The translations under genes and the position numbers were made by a program. Below are positions 44,423 through 53,423 of a DNA stretch of 63,318 bases, one piece after another; the first letter of the stretch is position 1, and each line of letters starts with the position of its first letter. The notes under the pieces are model-generated. The model made no database searches. It worked only from the letters and a program-made list of their open reading frames with translations, and was not told the origin of the DNA. Origin of the DNA: an uncultured Bacteroidales bacterium (GTDB lineage: Bacteria; Bacteroidota; Bacteroidia; Bacteroidales; UBA1715); NCBI GenBank assembly GCA_937892155.1, contig CALAUG010000015.1, positions 1 to 63,318 on the forward strand, read 5' to 3'.

Positions 44423-46042
44423 ATGGCAGAATTTCATTATCAACCAATGTTTCCTCTTGGTGAAGACAAGACGGAATACTATTTATTGACCAAAGATTAC
44501 GTTTCTGTGAGCGAATTTGAAGGTCACAAAATTCTAAAAGTTCAAAAAGAAGGATTAACAGCAATGGCAAACGCCGCTTTCCGCGATGTTTCTTTCTTGC
44601 TTCGCCGTTCGCACAACGAACAAGTTGCAAAAATCCTTTCCGACCCTGAAGCAAGCGACAACGACAAATATGTGGCTTTGACATTCTTACGCAATGCCGA
44701 TGTTGCTTCCAAAGGTAAATTACCACTTTGTCAAGATACTGGAACAGCAATCATCCACGGAGAAAAAGGTCAACAAGTGTGGACAGGTTTCTGCGATGAA
44801 GAAGCTCTTTCTCTTGGTGTTTACAAAACCTACACCGAAGAAAATCTTCGTTATTCGCAAAACGCACCACTTACAATGTATGACGAAGTAAACACCAAAT
44901 GTAACCTTCCTGCTCAAATCGACATTGAAGCAACCGAAGGTATGGAATACAGATTCCTCTGCGTTACAAAAGGTGGTGGTTCTGCAAACAAAACATATTT
45001 GTATCAAGAAACTAAAGCACGTATTCAAAATCCAAAGACATTAGTTCCATTCCTTGTAGAAAAAATGACGACTCTTGGAACTGCTGCTTGTCCACCTTAT
45101 CACATTGCATTTGTTATTGGTGGAACTTCGGCAGAAAAGAACTTGTTGACGGTAAAATTGGCTTCCACGCATTATTATGATAGTCTGCCAACAACAGGAA
45201 ACGAATACGGCCGTGCATTCCGTGATGTTGAATTGGAAAAACAAGTTTTGGAAGAAGCTCACAAGATTGGCTTAGGCGCACAATTCGGTGGTAAATATAT
45301 GGCCCACGATGTTCGCATTATCCGTTTGCCACGTCACGGTGCAAGTTGTCCTATCGGTTTGGGCGTAAGCTGTTCTGCCGACAGAAACATTAAATGTAAA
45401 ATCAACGAACAAGGTATTTGGATTGAAAAAATGGATGACAATCCAGGAGAATTGATTCCAGCAGAATTGCGTAATGCAGGCGAAGGCGACGTTGTAAGAA
45501 TCAATCTAAACCAACCAATGAAAGATATTCTTAAAGAATTAAGCAAATATCCTGTTTCAACACGTTTGAGTTTGAACGGAACAATCATTGTTGGTCGTGA
45601 TATTGCACACGCAAAATTGAAAGCTCGTTTGGATGCTGGCGAAGATTTACCACAATACATTAAAGACCATCCAATTTACTATGCAGGCCCTGCAAAAACT
45701 CCAGCAGGAATGGCTTGTGGTTCAATGGGTCCAACTACTGCGGGCCGTATGGATCCTTACGTTGACGAATTCCAGGATCACGGAGGTTCAATGATTATGT
45801 TGGCAAAAGGAAACAGAAGTCAAGCTGTTACAGATGCCTGCAAGAAACACGGTGGATTCTATTTAGGTTCTATTGGCGGTCCAGCAGCAATTTTGGCACA
45901 AAACAACATCAAATCTATTGAATGTGTTGAATATCCAGAACTGGGAATGGAAGCTATTTGGAAAATTGAAGTTGAAGACTTCCCTGCATTCATCTTGGTT
46001 GATGACAAAGGAAACGACTTCTTCAAAAAATGGCAACATTAA
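44423..46042 (+). CDS. fumA: Fumarate hydratase, class I (iron-sulfur)
   Basis: Interconverts fumarate and malate with an oxygen-sensitive 4Fe-4S cluster. Cys103 (LCQDTGTA), Cys223 (AACPPYH) and Cys317 (VSCSADR) correspond to the cluster ligands of Escherichia coli FumA. The C-terminal half has GSMGPTTAGRMDPYV and GNRSQAV. Both domains are in one chain (539 residues), as in the FumA/FumB type. With mdh nearby it serves the reductive or oxidative C4-dicarboxylate branch, as expected in an anaerobe. Confidence 0.97.
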   Translation: MAEFHYQPMFPLGEDKTEYYLLTKDYVSVSEFEGHKILKVQKEGLTAMANAAFRDVSFLLRRSHNEQVAKILSDPEASDNDKYVALTFLRNADVASKGKLPLCQDTGTAIIHGEKGQQVWTGFCDEEALSLGVYKTYTEENLRYSQNAPLTMYDEVNTKCNLPAQIDIEATEGMEYRFLCVTKGGGSANKTYLYQETKARIQNPKTLVPFLVEKMTTLGTAACPPYHIAFVIGGTSAEKNLLTVKLASTHYYDSLPTTGNEYGRAFRDVELEKQVLEEAHKIGLGAQFGGKYMAHDVRIIRLPRHGASCPIGLGVSCSADRNIKCKINEQGIWIEKMDDNPGELIPAELRNAGEGDVVRINLNQPMKDILKELSKYPVSTRLSLNGTIIVGRDIAHAKLKARLDAGEDLPQYIKDHPIYYAGPAKTPAGMACGSMGPTTAGRMDPYVDEFQDHGGSMIMLAKGNRSQAVTDACKKHGGFYLGSIGGPAAILAQNNIKSIECVEYPELGMEAIWKIEVEDFPAFILVDDKGNDFFKKWQH

Positions 46043-46060
46043 TAGAGATTAGTGATTAGT

Positions 46061-46093
46061 AAAAAAGAGATGCATTGGCATCTCTTTTTTTTT
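46061..46093. terminator. Bidirectional terminator between fumarase and ispF
   Basis: GAGATGC (46067-46073), loop ATTG, GCATCTC (46078-46084), with six A before and nine T after. It can end both fumarase and the convergent porV-ispF transcript. Confidence 0.9.
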
Positions 46094-46124
46094 ACAGGAC
46101 AATCTCAATCTTTTTAAAGTAATT

Positions 46125-46604
46125 TTATTCTTTACTAATTAATGCCACAGCAAATACAGCAACACCTTCTTCGCGACCAACGAAACCAAGTTTTTCTGTG
46201 GTAGTTGCTTTTACAGACACAGCAGTATTTTCTATTTGTAAATCCTGAGCAATGTTTTCGCACATTTGAGGAATAAAAGTCAACAATTTTGGTCGTTGCA
46301 GACACACTGTTGCATCAATGTTTTCAACCTTCCAACCTTGTGACAGAATTAAATCACTTGTCTTACGAAGAAGAATTCTGCTATCTATATTTTTGAATTC
46401 ATCGCTATTATCAGGGAAGTGGAAACCTATGTCACGCATACCTGCAGCACCGAGTAATGCATCGCATATTGCATGAAGAAGCACATCACCATCGGAATGT
46501 GCGACCATACCAGAAGTATGTTCAATATTTACTCCACCCAATACAAACGGCAAACCTTCCGCCAACTGATGGACATCATATCCTTGTCCAATGCGGATTT
46601 TCAT
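46125..46604 (-). CDS. ispF: MEcPP synthase (2-C-methyl-D-erythritol 2,4-cyclodiphosphate synthase)
   Basis: A step of the non-mevalonate isoprenoid pathway. Zinc ligands Asp10 and His12 (GQGYDVHQ) and His44 are present, together with AHSDGDVLLHA and the late TTTEKLGFVGREEG block. Length (159) is normal. Its ATG overlaps the porV stop by 1 bp (TAATG), so the two are coupled in translation although their functions differ. Confidence 0.97.
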   Translation of the reverse strand: MKIRIGQGYDVHQLAEGLPFVLGGVNIEHTSGMVAHSDGDVLLHAICDALLGAAGMRDIGFHFPDNSDEFKNIDSRILLRKTSDLILSQGWKVENIDATVCLQRPKLLTFIPQMCENIAQDLQIENTAVSVKATTTEKLGFVGREEGVAVFAVALISKE

Positions 46605-47791
46605 TATTTTGCGCCGTTAAAATCGAATAGCAATGAGAAACGGAATGTATTTGCCAATGGAGAATTCTTACCATTAACAGGTATCAAATATGAAAAATCT
46701 AGGCCAAACACATTCAAACGAAGACCTGCGCCTGCAGTAAAATACTTTCTATCGCCTTTCGTTTCGGCTTCATTAAAATATCCTGCACGTAATGCGAATT
46801 GGTCATTATACCAATATTCAGCGCCAATACTTAATGTAAATTCCTTCATTTCTTCTTTAAATCCACCTGGAGCATCTCCAAATGACTGGAAAATACCCTG
46901 TGGTACAGAAACCTCATCGTCTTTACCTTCAATACCAATTACGTTACCTTCGGCATCACGTACTTTGTGAGGAGGAGTTGGCACCAATAATTTATTAACA
47001 TCAAAATAAATTCCTAACTTATTGTATTGGTCAATTTCAATATTGTAACCAGCACCAAGTCTAAGATTGGCAGGTATAAAATCCTTATTATCTTCTGAAT
47101 AGGAAATTTTAGAACCAATATTTGAAATATTGAATCCCAACGTCAACAATCCTGGCAAAGAACCTTTAAAATTTTTAAAATAAGTACCAGAAATATCTGC
47201 AGCTACGGCTTTCCCTGCGTGATAATCTTCAACAGTTCCACCTGTTAAATTTGAATAGATAAAACGAGCCGTCATACCCATCACAAAATTATCAGCCAAG
47301 AAGCGTGAATATGAGACATCAAAAGAGTACTCTTGTGGAGAGATTGTATATCCTGCAGAGTTTCCATCCTCATCGTATGCTGGGATATCACCCAAAGAGA
47401 AATAACACAACGAAGCACCTAATGCCTCTTTCTTTGAAAGTTTTTTATAACCAGCCAAATAAATCAAATTGATATCTTTAATACCAAGATTAGACAACCA
47501 CGGAGTATATGACAAACCAACTCCAAAATCATCTTCTGCCAGAGCATATTTAGAAGCATTGGCATGTTGCGACCAAGCATCTGTAGTCGTAGCTGCCCCC
47601 GCATCACCCATTGCGCCACTTCGAGAATCTGGAGTAATAGTTAAAAACGAAACTGCTGTTGTGATTACGTTGTATTTTTTATCTAAATCTTGACCAGAAG
47701 CGATACCTGTACTTTGTCCAGGATCTATTTGTTGTGCGAACATCACTCCACATAATAGAATTGATGCCGTTGATAGTAATATACGTCGCAT
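46604..47791 (-). CDS. porV: PorV, T9SS outer-membrane barrel protein
   Basis: PorV (LptO) receives T9SS cargo and passes it to the surface attachment complex. A signal peptide ends FAQ (about residue 20). The mature protein has FLTITPDSRSGAMGDAGAAT and WSQHANASKYA, which are the PorV signature, then a 14-strand-like barrel. The ATG at 47791 is supported by the signal peptide and the -7 box at 47819-47826. porU is not in the window. The gene upstream encodes a probable T9SS substrate. Confidence 0.92.
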   Translation of the reverse strand: MRRILLSTASILLCGVMFAQQIDPGQSTGIASGQDLDKKYNVITTAVSFLTITPDSRSGAMGDAGAATTTDAWSQHANASKYALAEDDFGVGLSYTPWLSNLGIKDINLIYLAGYKKLSKKEALGASLCYFSLGDIPAYDEDGNSAGYTISPQEYSFDVSYSRFLADNFVMGMTARFIYSNLTGGTVEDYHAGKAVAADISGTYFKNFKGSLPGLLTLGFNISNIGSKISYSEDNKDFIPANLRLGAGYNIEIDQYNKLGIYFDVNKLLVPTPPHKVRDAEGNVIGIEGKDDEVSVPQGIFQSFGDAPGGFKEEMKEFTLSIGAEYWYNDQFALRAGYFNEAETKGDRKYFTAGAGLRLNVFGLDFSYLIPVNGKNSPLANTFRFSLLFDFNGAK

Positions 47792-47818
47792 AGTTTTGTA
47801 ACTTCTTATAAATTCGCC

Positions 47819-47826
47819 CAAATATA
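47819..47826 (-). promoter_or_regulatory. Predicted -7 box for porV-ispF
   Basis: TATATTTG on the minus strand fits TAnnTTTG, 27 nt before the porV ATG. It means porV can be expressed separately from the repeat protein gene. Confidence 0.5.
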
Positions 47827-47881
47827 CGATTTTTATAAACTCAAAAATCGCTTGTTTATTGTTTGCTCATAAATATTTATT

Positions 47882-50800
47882 TTAATATGTAGAAACAGTC
47901 TTAACCGTTGGCTTTCCTGCAGCATTTATCACTTCCACTACATATATTCCTTTTTGTGCCATATAAATATCGTAAGTAGTATTGACACAATTAGTTACCT
48001 CTTTCTCCAACTTCCCATCAATGCTATATACATATATGTCACAGCCATCGCTATTTTTTACACCAATATGATTTTGTGATCCATAAATATGGACATCTGT
48101 AAAGCCAATTCTTTTAAATTCTGCTTCGTATGTACCATTCGCATCAACTATAACCGTACGCGACTGATGCACATCTCCATCGCTCCACTGTATAAATTCA
48201 TACCCTTGTGCTGGGATTGCCGTAATGACTGCTGTATCCATATAATCGTAGATACCACCACCCACAACCGAACATTTCCAATCGGAAGACAAAACGGTTA
48301 TCTTAAATTCATCCAACTCGAAATTAATAGGCACAACCGTATCATTCATAACTCTTAAACGATAAATGCCACCAAAAACTCCATCGGTCAATTGCACACG
48401 GTAGCCATAATTTGGAATAGCTTGTAATTCCGTACGCATTTTATAATCGTATAGACCTGTACCTTTCACCGTTCCCATTTCTGGATGATTTACGGAAGCA
48501 TCAACCATAAATTGTTTTGGTTTAAATATCGCTTGATACATCTTATCTGTATCGACAACGATATGTCGATGAATATCCGTATTTCCATCGTTCCACGCAA
48601 CAAATTCGTAACCATACAAAGGAACAGCAACTATATCTATTTCAGATTGATATTCATAGTTTCCACCACCTTCAACAGCTCCCATAAAGACATCATTAGT
48701 TGTTGTTTTCACTGAGAATTTATGAATTCTAAAATTTGCCGTATAACTAGCATCTTCCGAAGCAATTAAATAACGAACCGGATCGACCATGCCGTCTGCC
48801 CAACCTGCAAAATCGTAACCATAAATAGGTGTTGCTACAAGTTTCACAAGTTTATTATATTCATATTGTCCCGCACCCGCAACCGAACCAATCGTTTTGT
48901 CATTTACCGCAGTAGTAATCGTCACTATTTCCGAAGCAAATTTTGCTGAAATGGCCATATCGCTCTGTACAGAAATCTCACGAACTGGATTTGTATTTCC
49001 ATCACTCCAACCAACAAAAACATAACCGATATATGGTTTTGCCGAAACTTCCACATTGGAATTGAATTCATATAACCCAGAACCCTGAACAATGCCCATA
49101 GTTAAATCGTTGGATGATACAGAAAGAGTGTATTTTTGAATAGAGAATTGTACCGATAAGCTCGTATCTCCACTAACAATGAATTGCTTTGATGAATCTT
49201 TTGAGCCATCATTCCAAGAAACAAACTCATACCCTTGTGCAGGAACAGCACGCAGAGTCACTGTTGATTTATAATCAAACAGCCCCGTACCTTCTACCAT
49301 TCCATATGTATCATTATTAACAAAGACCTCAACCTTGCACGGTTTATGTTTTACCACAGCCTCGTACGATTTATTTCCTTCTACGACAATAGTTCGAGGA
49401 TTATCGGTATTTCCATCATTCCAAGAAATAAAATCATATTCATCATCCAGATTTACAATCAAATCAACAGATTTTCCATAAACATATACCCCACCACCGT
49501 CAATAGATGCGTGTTCTTCATCGTTCAGCGAAACAGCAATCGTATATGAGTTAAGTATAGAGGTGTATGCCGCAGTATACTCTACATTTCCTACAATTTC
49601 CGCAATTTCTGGTTCCCAGCCTTTAAATTCGTATGTGTATTGTACTGTCGATGATTTTGATGGGATTTCGCCATTGTATGTTGGCGTTGTTCCATAATCC
49701 CATTCGGATTTCTGTAATTCCGTCCCATCATCATTTTTAAAGACAACAGAATATTTATTTAATACTGACGTATACGATGCGATATAAGTCGCCACAGACG
49801 TAACTGATGCTATAGCCGGAATCCAAGTATCAAACAAATACGTATACTGGGCTGTATTAGTTTTTTGAGGCACGTCACAAGAAGGCGTTTCATTATAAGA
49901 ATAAGTTGCGACTTTTAGAGTATCACCATTTTCATCTAGAAAAGCAACCTCATACTGATTGATAGCAAAATAGGCTTGATACACCGTATTATCCGAAACT
50001 GTTATTGTTCGTACTTGGCTAGTATCTCCGTCGCTCCATTTCACAAAATGATAGCCTTTGTTTGGCAATGCAACAATATCTATTGAATCGCCATAATTAT
50101 AGACTTTGTTAGACACCGATGGTTCTACAACTCCCATTGTTTCATCTGCAGACTGAATCGTTACGGTCCGTAAATCTTTTTCCAACAATGCACTATACGT
50201 TGCATTTTTATTTACGACGACAGTACGGGGATTATTTGTAACACCATCACTCCACATTGAAAAAACGTAACCATTTTGTAATATCGTTGCAGAAATCTGA
50301 ACCATTTCCCCATATTCATACGTTCCCCCACCAGATACAGAATAAAATGAAGACACATCAACATCACCAATCATTGTGGTACCTTTTTCAACTGAAATAG
50401 AATATGATTTTGTGTCAAATTGAGCTTCGAAGGAATAAGCCTTACCAACTTCTACCGTAACAACTTTAGGATTATCGGTTGTTCCATCCTGCCATTGAAC
50501 GAATCGGCCGATTGATGTTGGTACTGCTGTTACTTTCATTTCATACGTCTCGCAATCTGCTTGCTTGGTCACAACAACATCGCCTAAATCATAGTCATTT
50601 GTACCGACAGTTATATCTATAACTGGGGATTCGCTCATATTACTTGCATACGATGACCAATTACCAGAGGAATATGACGCTTGCTGATTACAAGGGACAT
50701 AAACATATTTCAAATTTGTACCAGATAGTGCTTTACCGAGTTTTGGTGCATCCAATGCTTTAAATATCAAGGTCGTCAGATTTTGACAATAATCAAACAC

Positions 50801-51457
50801 CCCAAAATCTATATTTTTCATTGACTCAGGAATAGTAACAGAAACGATATTTTTCTGTGAAAAAATAGCATCAGTCGCCATTGTTACTATACCATCGGGA
50901 ATAACATAGGTTGTCGTCGGATTATTATCCGGTATTTTGACTATGGTTTTCATATCAGCCGTATAGATTATACCACCGATAGACACATAACTGGTATTAG
51001 CTGCGTCAACATAAATATATTTCAACTTCGGACAACTGGTAACCCATCTATCCTTTATTGTCGTAACTCCCGAAGGGACGGTCAATGTTTCCAATGAAGA
51101 GCATCCACGAAATGCTTCATAATTGATGATAGTAACCGATGAAGGTATAGTTACAGACGTGACATTTGAGCAATTGTAAAATGCAGCCGCACCAACTGAC
51201 GTTACGCCATCACGAATATCTATCGTGCGAATGTAATCTGCATATTTTTTCCACGGAGCATCACCTTTATAGCCATAATTCCAAGAGCCATTATAATTAC
51301 CCATTTCACCGTTACCGGTTATGGTAAGTACACCAGTTTTACTGTCTAGACTCCATTGCAAATCTCCACTAGTGCCACTATATGTTTTGGCAGTAGTCAA
51401 CAACGAAGTACATAAAAGTATTGCTATTGCAGCAATTAACTTTATAAACTGTTTCAT
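47882..51457 (-). CDS. Giant surface protein: BspA-type leucine-rich repeats, InlB B-like repeats and T9SS-like C-terminal tail
   Basis: A signal peptide (about 1-23) leads to BspA-like leucine-rich repeats (about 80-260; SVTIPSSVTIINYEAF). From about 280 to 1115 it has 12 divergent InlB B-like repeats with a WxDG core (W322, 402, 474, 679, 748, 817, 886, 955, 1091). Two modules of a second type centre on W545 and W614. In one repeat near 1023 the Trp is Leu. The last about 75 residues (VYSIDGKLEKE, then KGIYVVEV) resemble a T9SS type A sorting domain. It is probably exported and surface-anchored, with adhesin-like binding inferred from the repeat types. Confidence 0.85.
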   Translation of the reverse strand: MKQFIKLIAAIAILLCTSLLTTAKTYSGTSGDLQWSLDSKTGVLTITGNGEMGNYNGSWNYGYKGDAPWKKYADYIRTIDIRDGVTSVGAAAFYNCSNVTSVTIPSSVTIINYEAFRGCSSLETLTVPSGVTTIKDRWVTSCPKLKYIYVDAANTSYVSIGGIIYTADMKTIVKIPDNNPTTTYVIPDGIVTMATDAIFSQKNIVSVTIPESMKNIDFGVFDYCQNLTTLIFKALDAPKLGKALSGTNLKYVYVPCNQQASYSSGNWSSYASNMSESPVIDITVGTNDYDLGDVVVTKQADCETYEMKVTAVPTSIGRFVQWQDGTTDNPKVVTVEVGKAYSFEAQFDTKSYSISVEKGTTMIGDVDVSSFYSVSGGGTYEYGEMVQISATILQNGYVFSMWSDGVTNNPRTVVVNKNATYSALLEKDLRTVTIQSADETMGVVEPSVSNKVYNYGDSIDIVALPNKGYHFVKWSDGDTSQVRTITVSDNTVYQAYFAINQYEVAFLDENGDTLKVATYSYNETPSCDVPQKTNTAQYTYLFDTWIPAIASVTSVATYIASYTSVLNKYSVVFKNDDGTELQKSEWDYGTTPTYNGEIPSKSSTVQYTYEFKGWEPEIAEIVGNVEYTAAYTSILNSYTIAVSLNDEEHASIDGGGVYVYGKSVDLIVNLDDEYDFISWNDGNTDNPRTIVVEGNKSYEAVVKHKPCKVEVFVNNDTYGMVEGTGLFDYKSTVTLRAVPAQGYEFVSWNDGSKDSSKQFIVSGDTSLSVQFSIQKYTLSVSSNDLTMGIVQGSGLYEFNSNVEVSAKPYIGYVFVGWSDGNTNPVREISVQSDMAISAKFASEIVTITTAVNDKTIGSVAGAGQYEYNKLVKLVATPIYGYDFAGWADGMVDPVRYLIASEDASYTANFRIHKFSVKTTTNDVFMGAVEGGGNYEYQSEIDIVAVPLYGYEFVAWNDGNTDIHRHIVVDTDKMYQAIFKPKQFMVDASVNHPEMGTVKGTGLYDYKMRTELQAIPNYGYRVQLTDGVFGGIYRLRVMNDTVVPINFELDEFKITVLSSDWKCSVVGGGIYDYMDTAVITAIPAQGYEFIQWSDGDVHQSRTVIVDANGTYEAEFKRIGFTDVHIYGSQNHIGVKNSDGCDIYVYSIDGKLEKEVTNCVNTTYDIYMAQKGIYVVEVINAAGKPTVKTVSTY

Positions 51458-51472
51458 TTTGGAGAAGTCACG

Positions 51473-52465
51473 TTAATATTCTCTATTAAGAAGTTCGTTC
51501 ATAAAGGCCTTTAACTCACATTTCCGAGCATCTTCAATTGAAATTTCCTCAACTAACGACTGAGCTTTCTTGAAATACTGCTGGATGAGAGCTACTGTTT
51601 GTTCCTTTGCCCGAGCTTTATTATATAAAGTAACGACAGAATCATATTTTTCTTGTTCGTTATCAGTTATTTTCGACAACAAACCCACCAACTGGTCCTT
51701 ATCATTTCCCTGCAATGTTTGCAAAGTCTTTATAAGCAAATATGTCTTTTTATTGACACGAATGTCACCGCCAATTTTTTTACCAAACGTTTTTTCGTTT
51801 CCGTACGTATCGAGAACATCGTCCTGTAATTGGAAAGCTACACCTATCAGACGACCAATTTCATACATTTTGTCAGCATCATCATTTGATGCGCCACCGA
51901 CAATTGCGCCTGCTTTTAGACAAGCTGCTAATAGAACCGAGGTTTTCAGCTCTATCATTTTCAGATACTTTTCTTCTGAAACTGAAGAATCAAGCAATGC
52001 TGCTCTTTCAAGTTCTACATCATATTGTTGTCCCTCGCAGACCTCTAACGCTGTTTTATTCAAAAGTTTGAACAATTGAGGTACAAAAATGCCTGATTCT
52101 TCAAAAAAGCGATATGCAATTATCATAACTGCATCACCTGACAATATTGCCGTATTCTCGTCCCATTTAACATGAACGGTCGGAATGCCACGACGAATAG
52201 GAGCATTATCCATAATATCGTCGTGAATCAAAGTAAAGTTATGGAATGTTTCAAATGCCAAAGCTACAGGCAAAGCCTGTTCGAAAGAACCGGAAAACAT
52301 TTTTGATGCCAGCAGCACCAAAGATGCGCGAACACGTTTGCCGCCATTTTGTAAAATATATTTACATGGCTCATACAAACCTTTCGGTTCTGCCAATTCT
52401 GAACTATTTAAACGAGTTACTAACGCCGTATTTATATAAGTCTGATACCCCTCTAAACTCTTCAT
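51473..52465 (-). CDS. Short-chain trans-polyprenyl diphosphate synthase
   Basis: Condenses isopentenyl diphosphate onto allylic diphosphates. The first aspartate-rich motif is DDIMD (82-86) and the second is DDVLD (215-219); GGKRVR (41-46) binds the diphosphate. There is no two-residue insertion in the first motif, and the fifth residue before it is Phe77, a pattern associated with C20-type (GGPP) enzymes; this chain length is only a tentative inference. It begins 7 bp after the epimerase gene, so it is in the same operon. Confidence 0.9.
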   Translation of the reverse strand: MKSLEGYQTYINTALVTRLNSSELAEPKGLYEPCKYILQNGGKRVRASLVLLASKMFSGSFEQALPVALAFETFHNFTLIHDDIMDNAPIRRGIPTVHVKWDENTAILSGDAVMIIAYRFFEESGIFVPQLFKLLNKTALEVCEGQQYDVELERAALLDSSVSEEKYLKMIELKTSVLLAACLKAGAIVGGASNDDADKMYEIGRLIGVAFQLQDDVLDTYGNEKTFGKKIGGDIRVNKKTYLLIKTLQTLQGNDKDQLVGLLSKITDNEQEKYDSVVTLYNKARAKEQTVALIQQYFKKAQSLVEEISIEDARKCELKAFMNELLNREY

Positions 52466-52472
52466 AGTAGAA

Positions 52473-53420
52473 TTAAATTTTCATATCAAACAAACCTTCC
52501 GCCAACATTTTTTCAATACCCTGTTCCAGAGGAATTAATGGTCTGTTTAATAATTTTGTTTTCATAAACTCATTATCAGGGCAACGGCGTTTCATATCAC
52601 CATCTTTCAAAGGAGGAAGGTGCACGATTTTTGACGAAGAATTTGTTTTACGAATAATAATCTCGGCCAAATCTTTAATCATAATTTCATTGTCGCCACC
52701 AATATTTGCAACATCATTAATCAAAAGATTCTTTTCAAATGCGTTAACGCAAGCCTCAATATTATCTTCAATATAACAAAATGTACGTGTTTGAGTTCCA
52801 TCACCATATATGGTAATATCCTCATTACGTAACGCACTGATAATGAAACGGCTCATTACAAAATCGTGACTCTGACGTGGTCCATACGTATTGAAAAAAC
52901 GGAAAATTGAATATTCCAATCCGTATTGTTGATAATAAGAACGAAGATATGCTTCTCCCACATTTTTCACGACAGCATAAGGCACACGCGAATTCAGTGG
53001 AGTTGTGTCAACACGTTGAGGAATCTCAAACGGTTCGCCATACACCTCCGAAGAAGAAGAGAAAAACAATCGTTTAACACCGGTCACACGGCATAATTTG
53101 CAGACATTGCTAATACCAGTTATATCTTCCAACACCTGTAAAGGATGTTGTTGAGTACGTTGAACACCAACCATTGCGGCATAATGAAACACGTAATCAA
53201 AATGATACGATTGCATTACCAATGCAATACTTTGATAATCATTCACATCACAGTGAATAAATTTAAATCGCGGCGTTGAGTTTGCAGGAAGTTTTCGTCT
53301 ATTTCCTGTTGACAAATTATCAGCAACAACGACATAATAATTTTCATTTTTCAGCAACCTGTCAACCAAACGGCTGCCAATAAATCCTGCACCGCCCGTT
53401 ACTAATATGTATGTTTGCAT
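52473..53420 (-). CDS. NAD-dependent sugar-nucleotide epimerase/dehydratase family protein
   Basis: An extended short-chain dehydrogenase with the NAD motif GGAGFIGS (9-16). The catalytic Tyr and Lys are in PYAVVKN, preceded by SSSSEVYGE. RFFNTYGPRQ and a YGDGTQTRTFCYIED block follow, as in nucleotide-sugar epimerases and UDP-glucuronate decarboxylases. The substrate is not determined. It lies 3 bp after the RND transporter gene and 7 bp before the polyprenyl synthase gene. Confidence 0.9.
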   Translation of the reverse strand: MQTYILVTGGAGFIGSRLVDRLLKNENYYVVVADNLSTGNRRKLPANSTPRFKFIHCDVNDYQSIALVMQSYHFDYVFHYAAMVGVQRTQQHPLQVLEDITGISNVCKLCRVTGVKRLFFSSSSEVYGEPFEIPQRVDTTPLNSRVPYAVVKNVGEAYLRSYYQQYGLEYSIFRFFNTYGPRQSHDFVMSRFIISALRNEDITIYGDGTQTRTFCYIEDNIEACVNAFEKNLLINDVANIGGDNEIMIKDLAEIIIRKTNSSSKIVHLPPLKDGDMKRRCPDNEFMKTKLLNRPLIPLEQGIEKMLAEGLFDMKI

Positions 53421-53423
53421 AGG

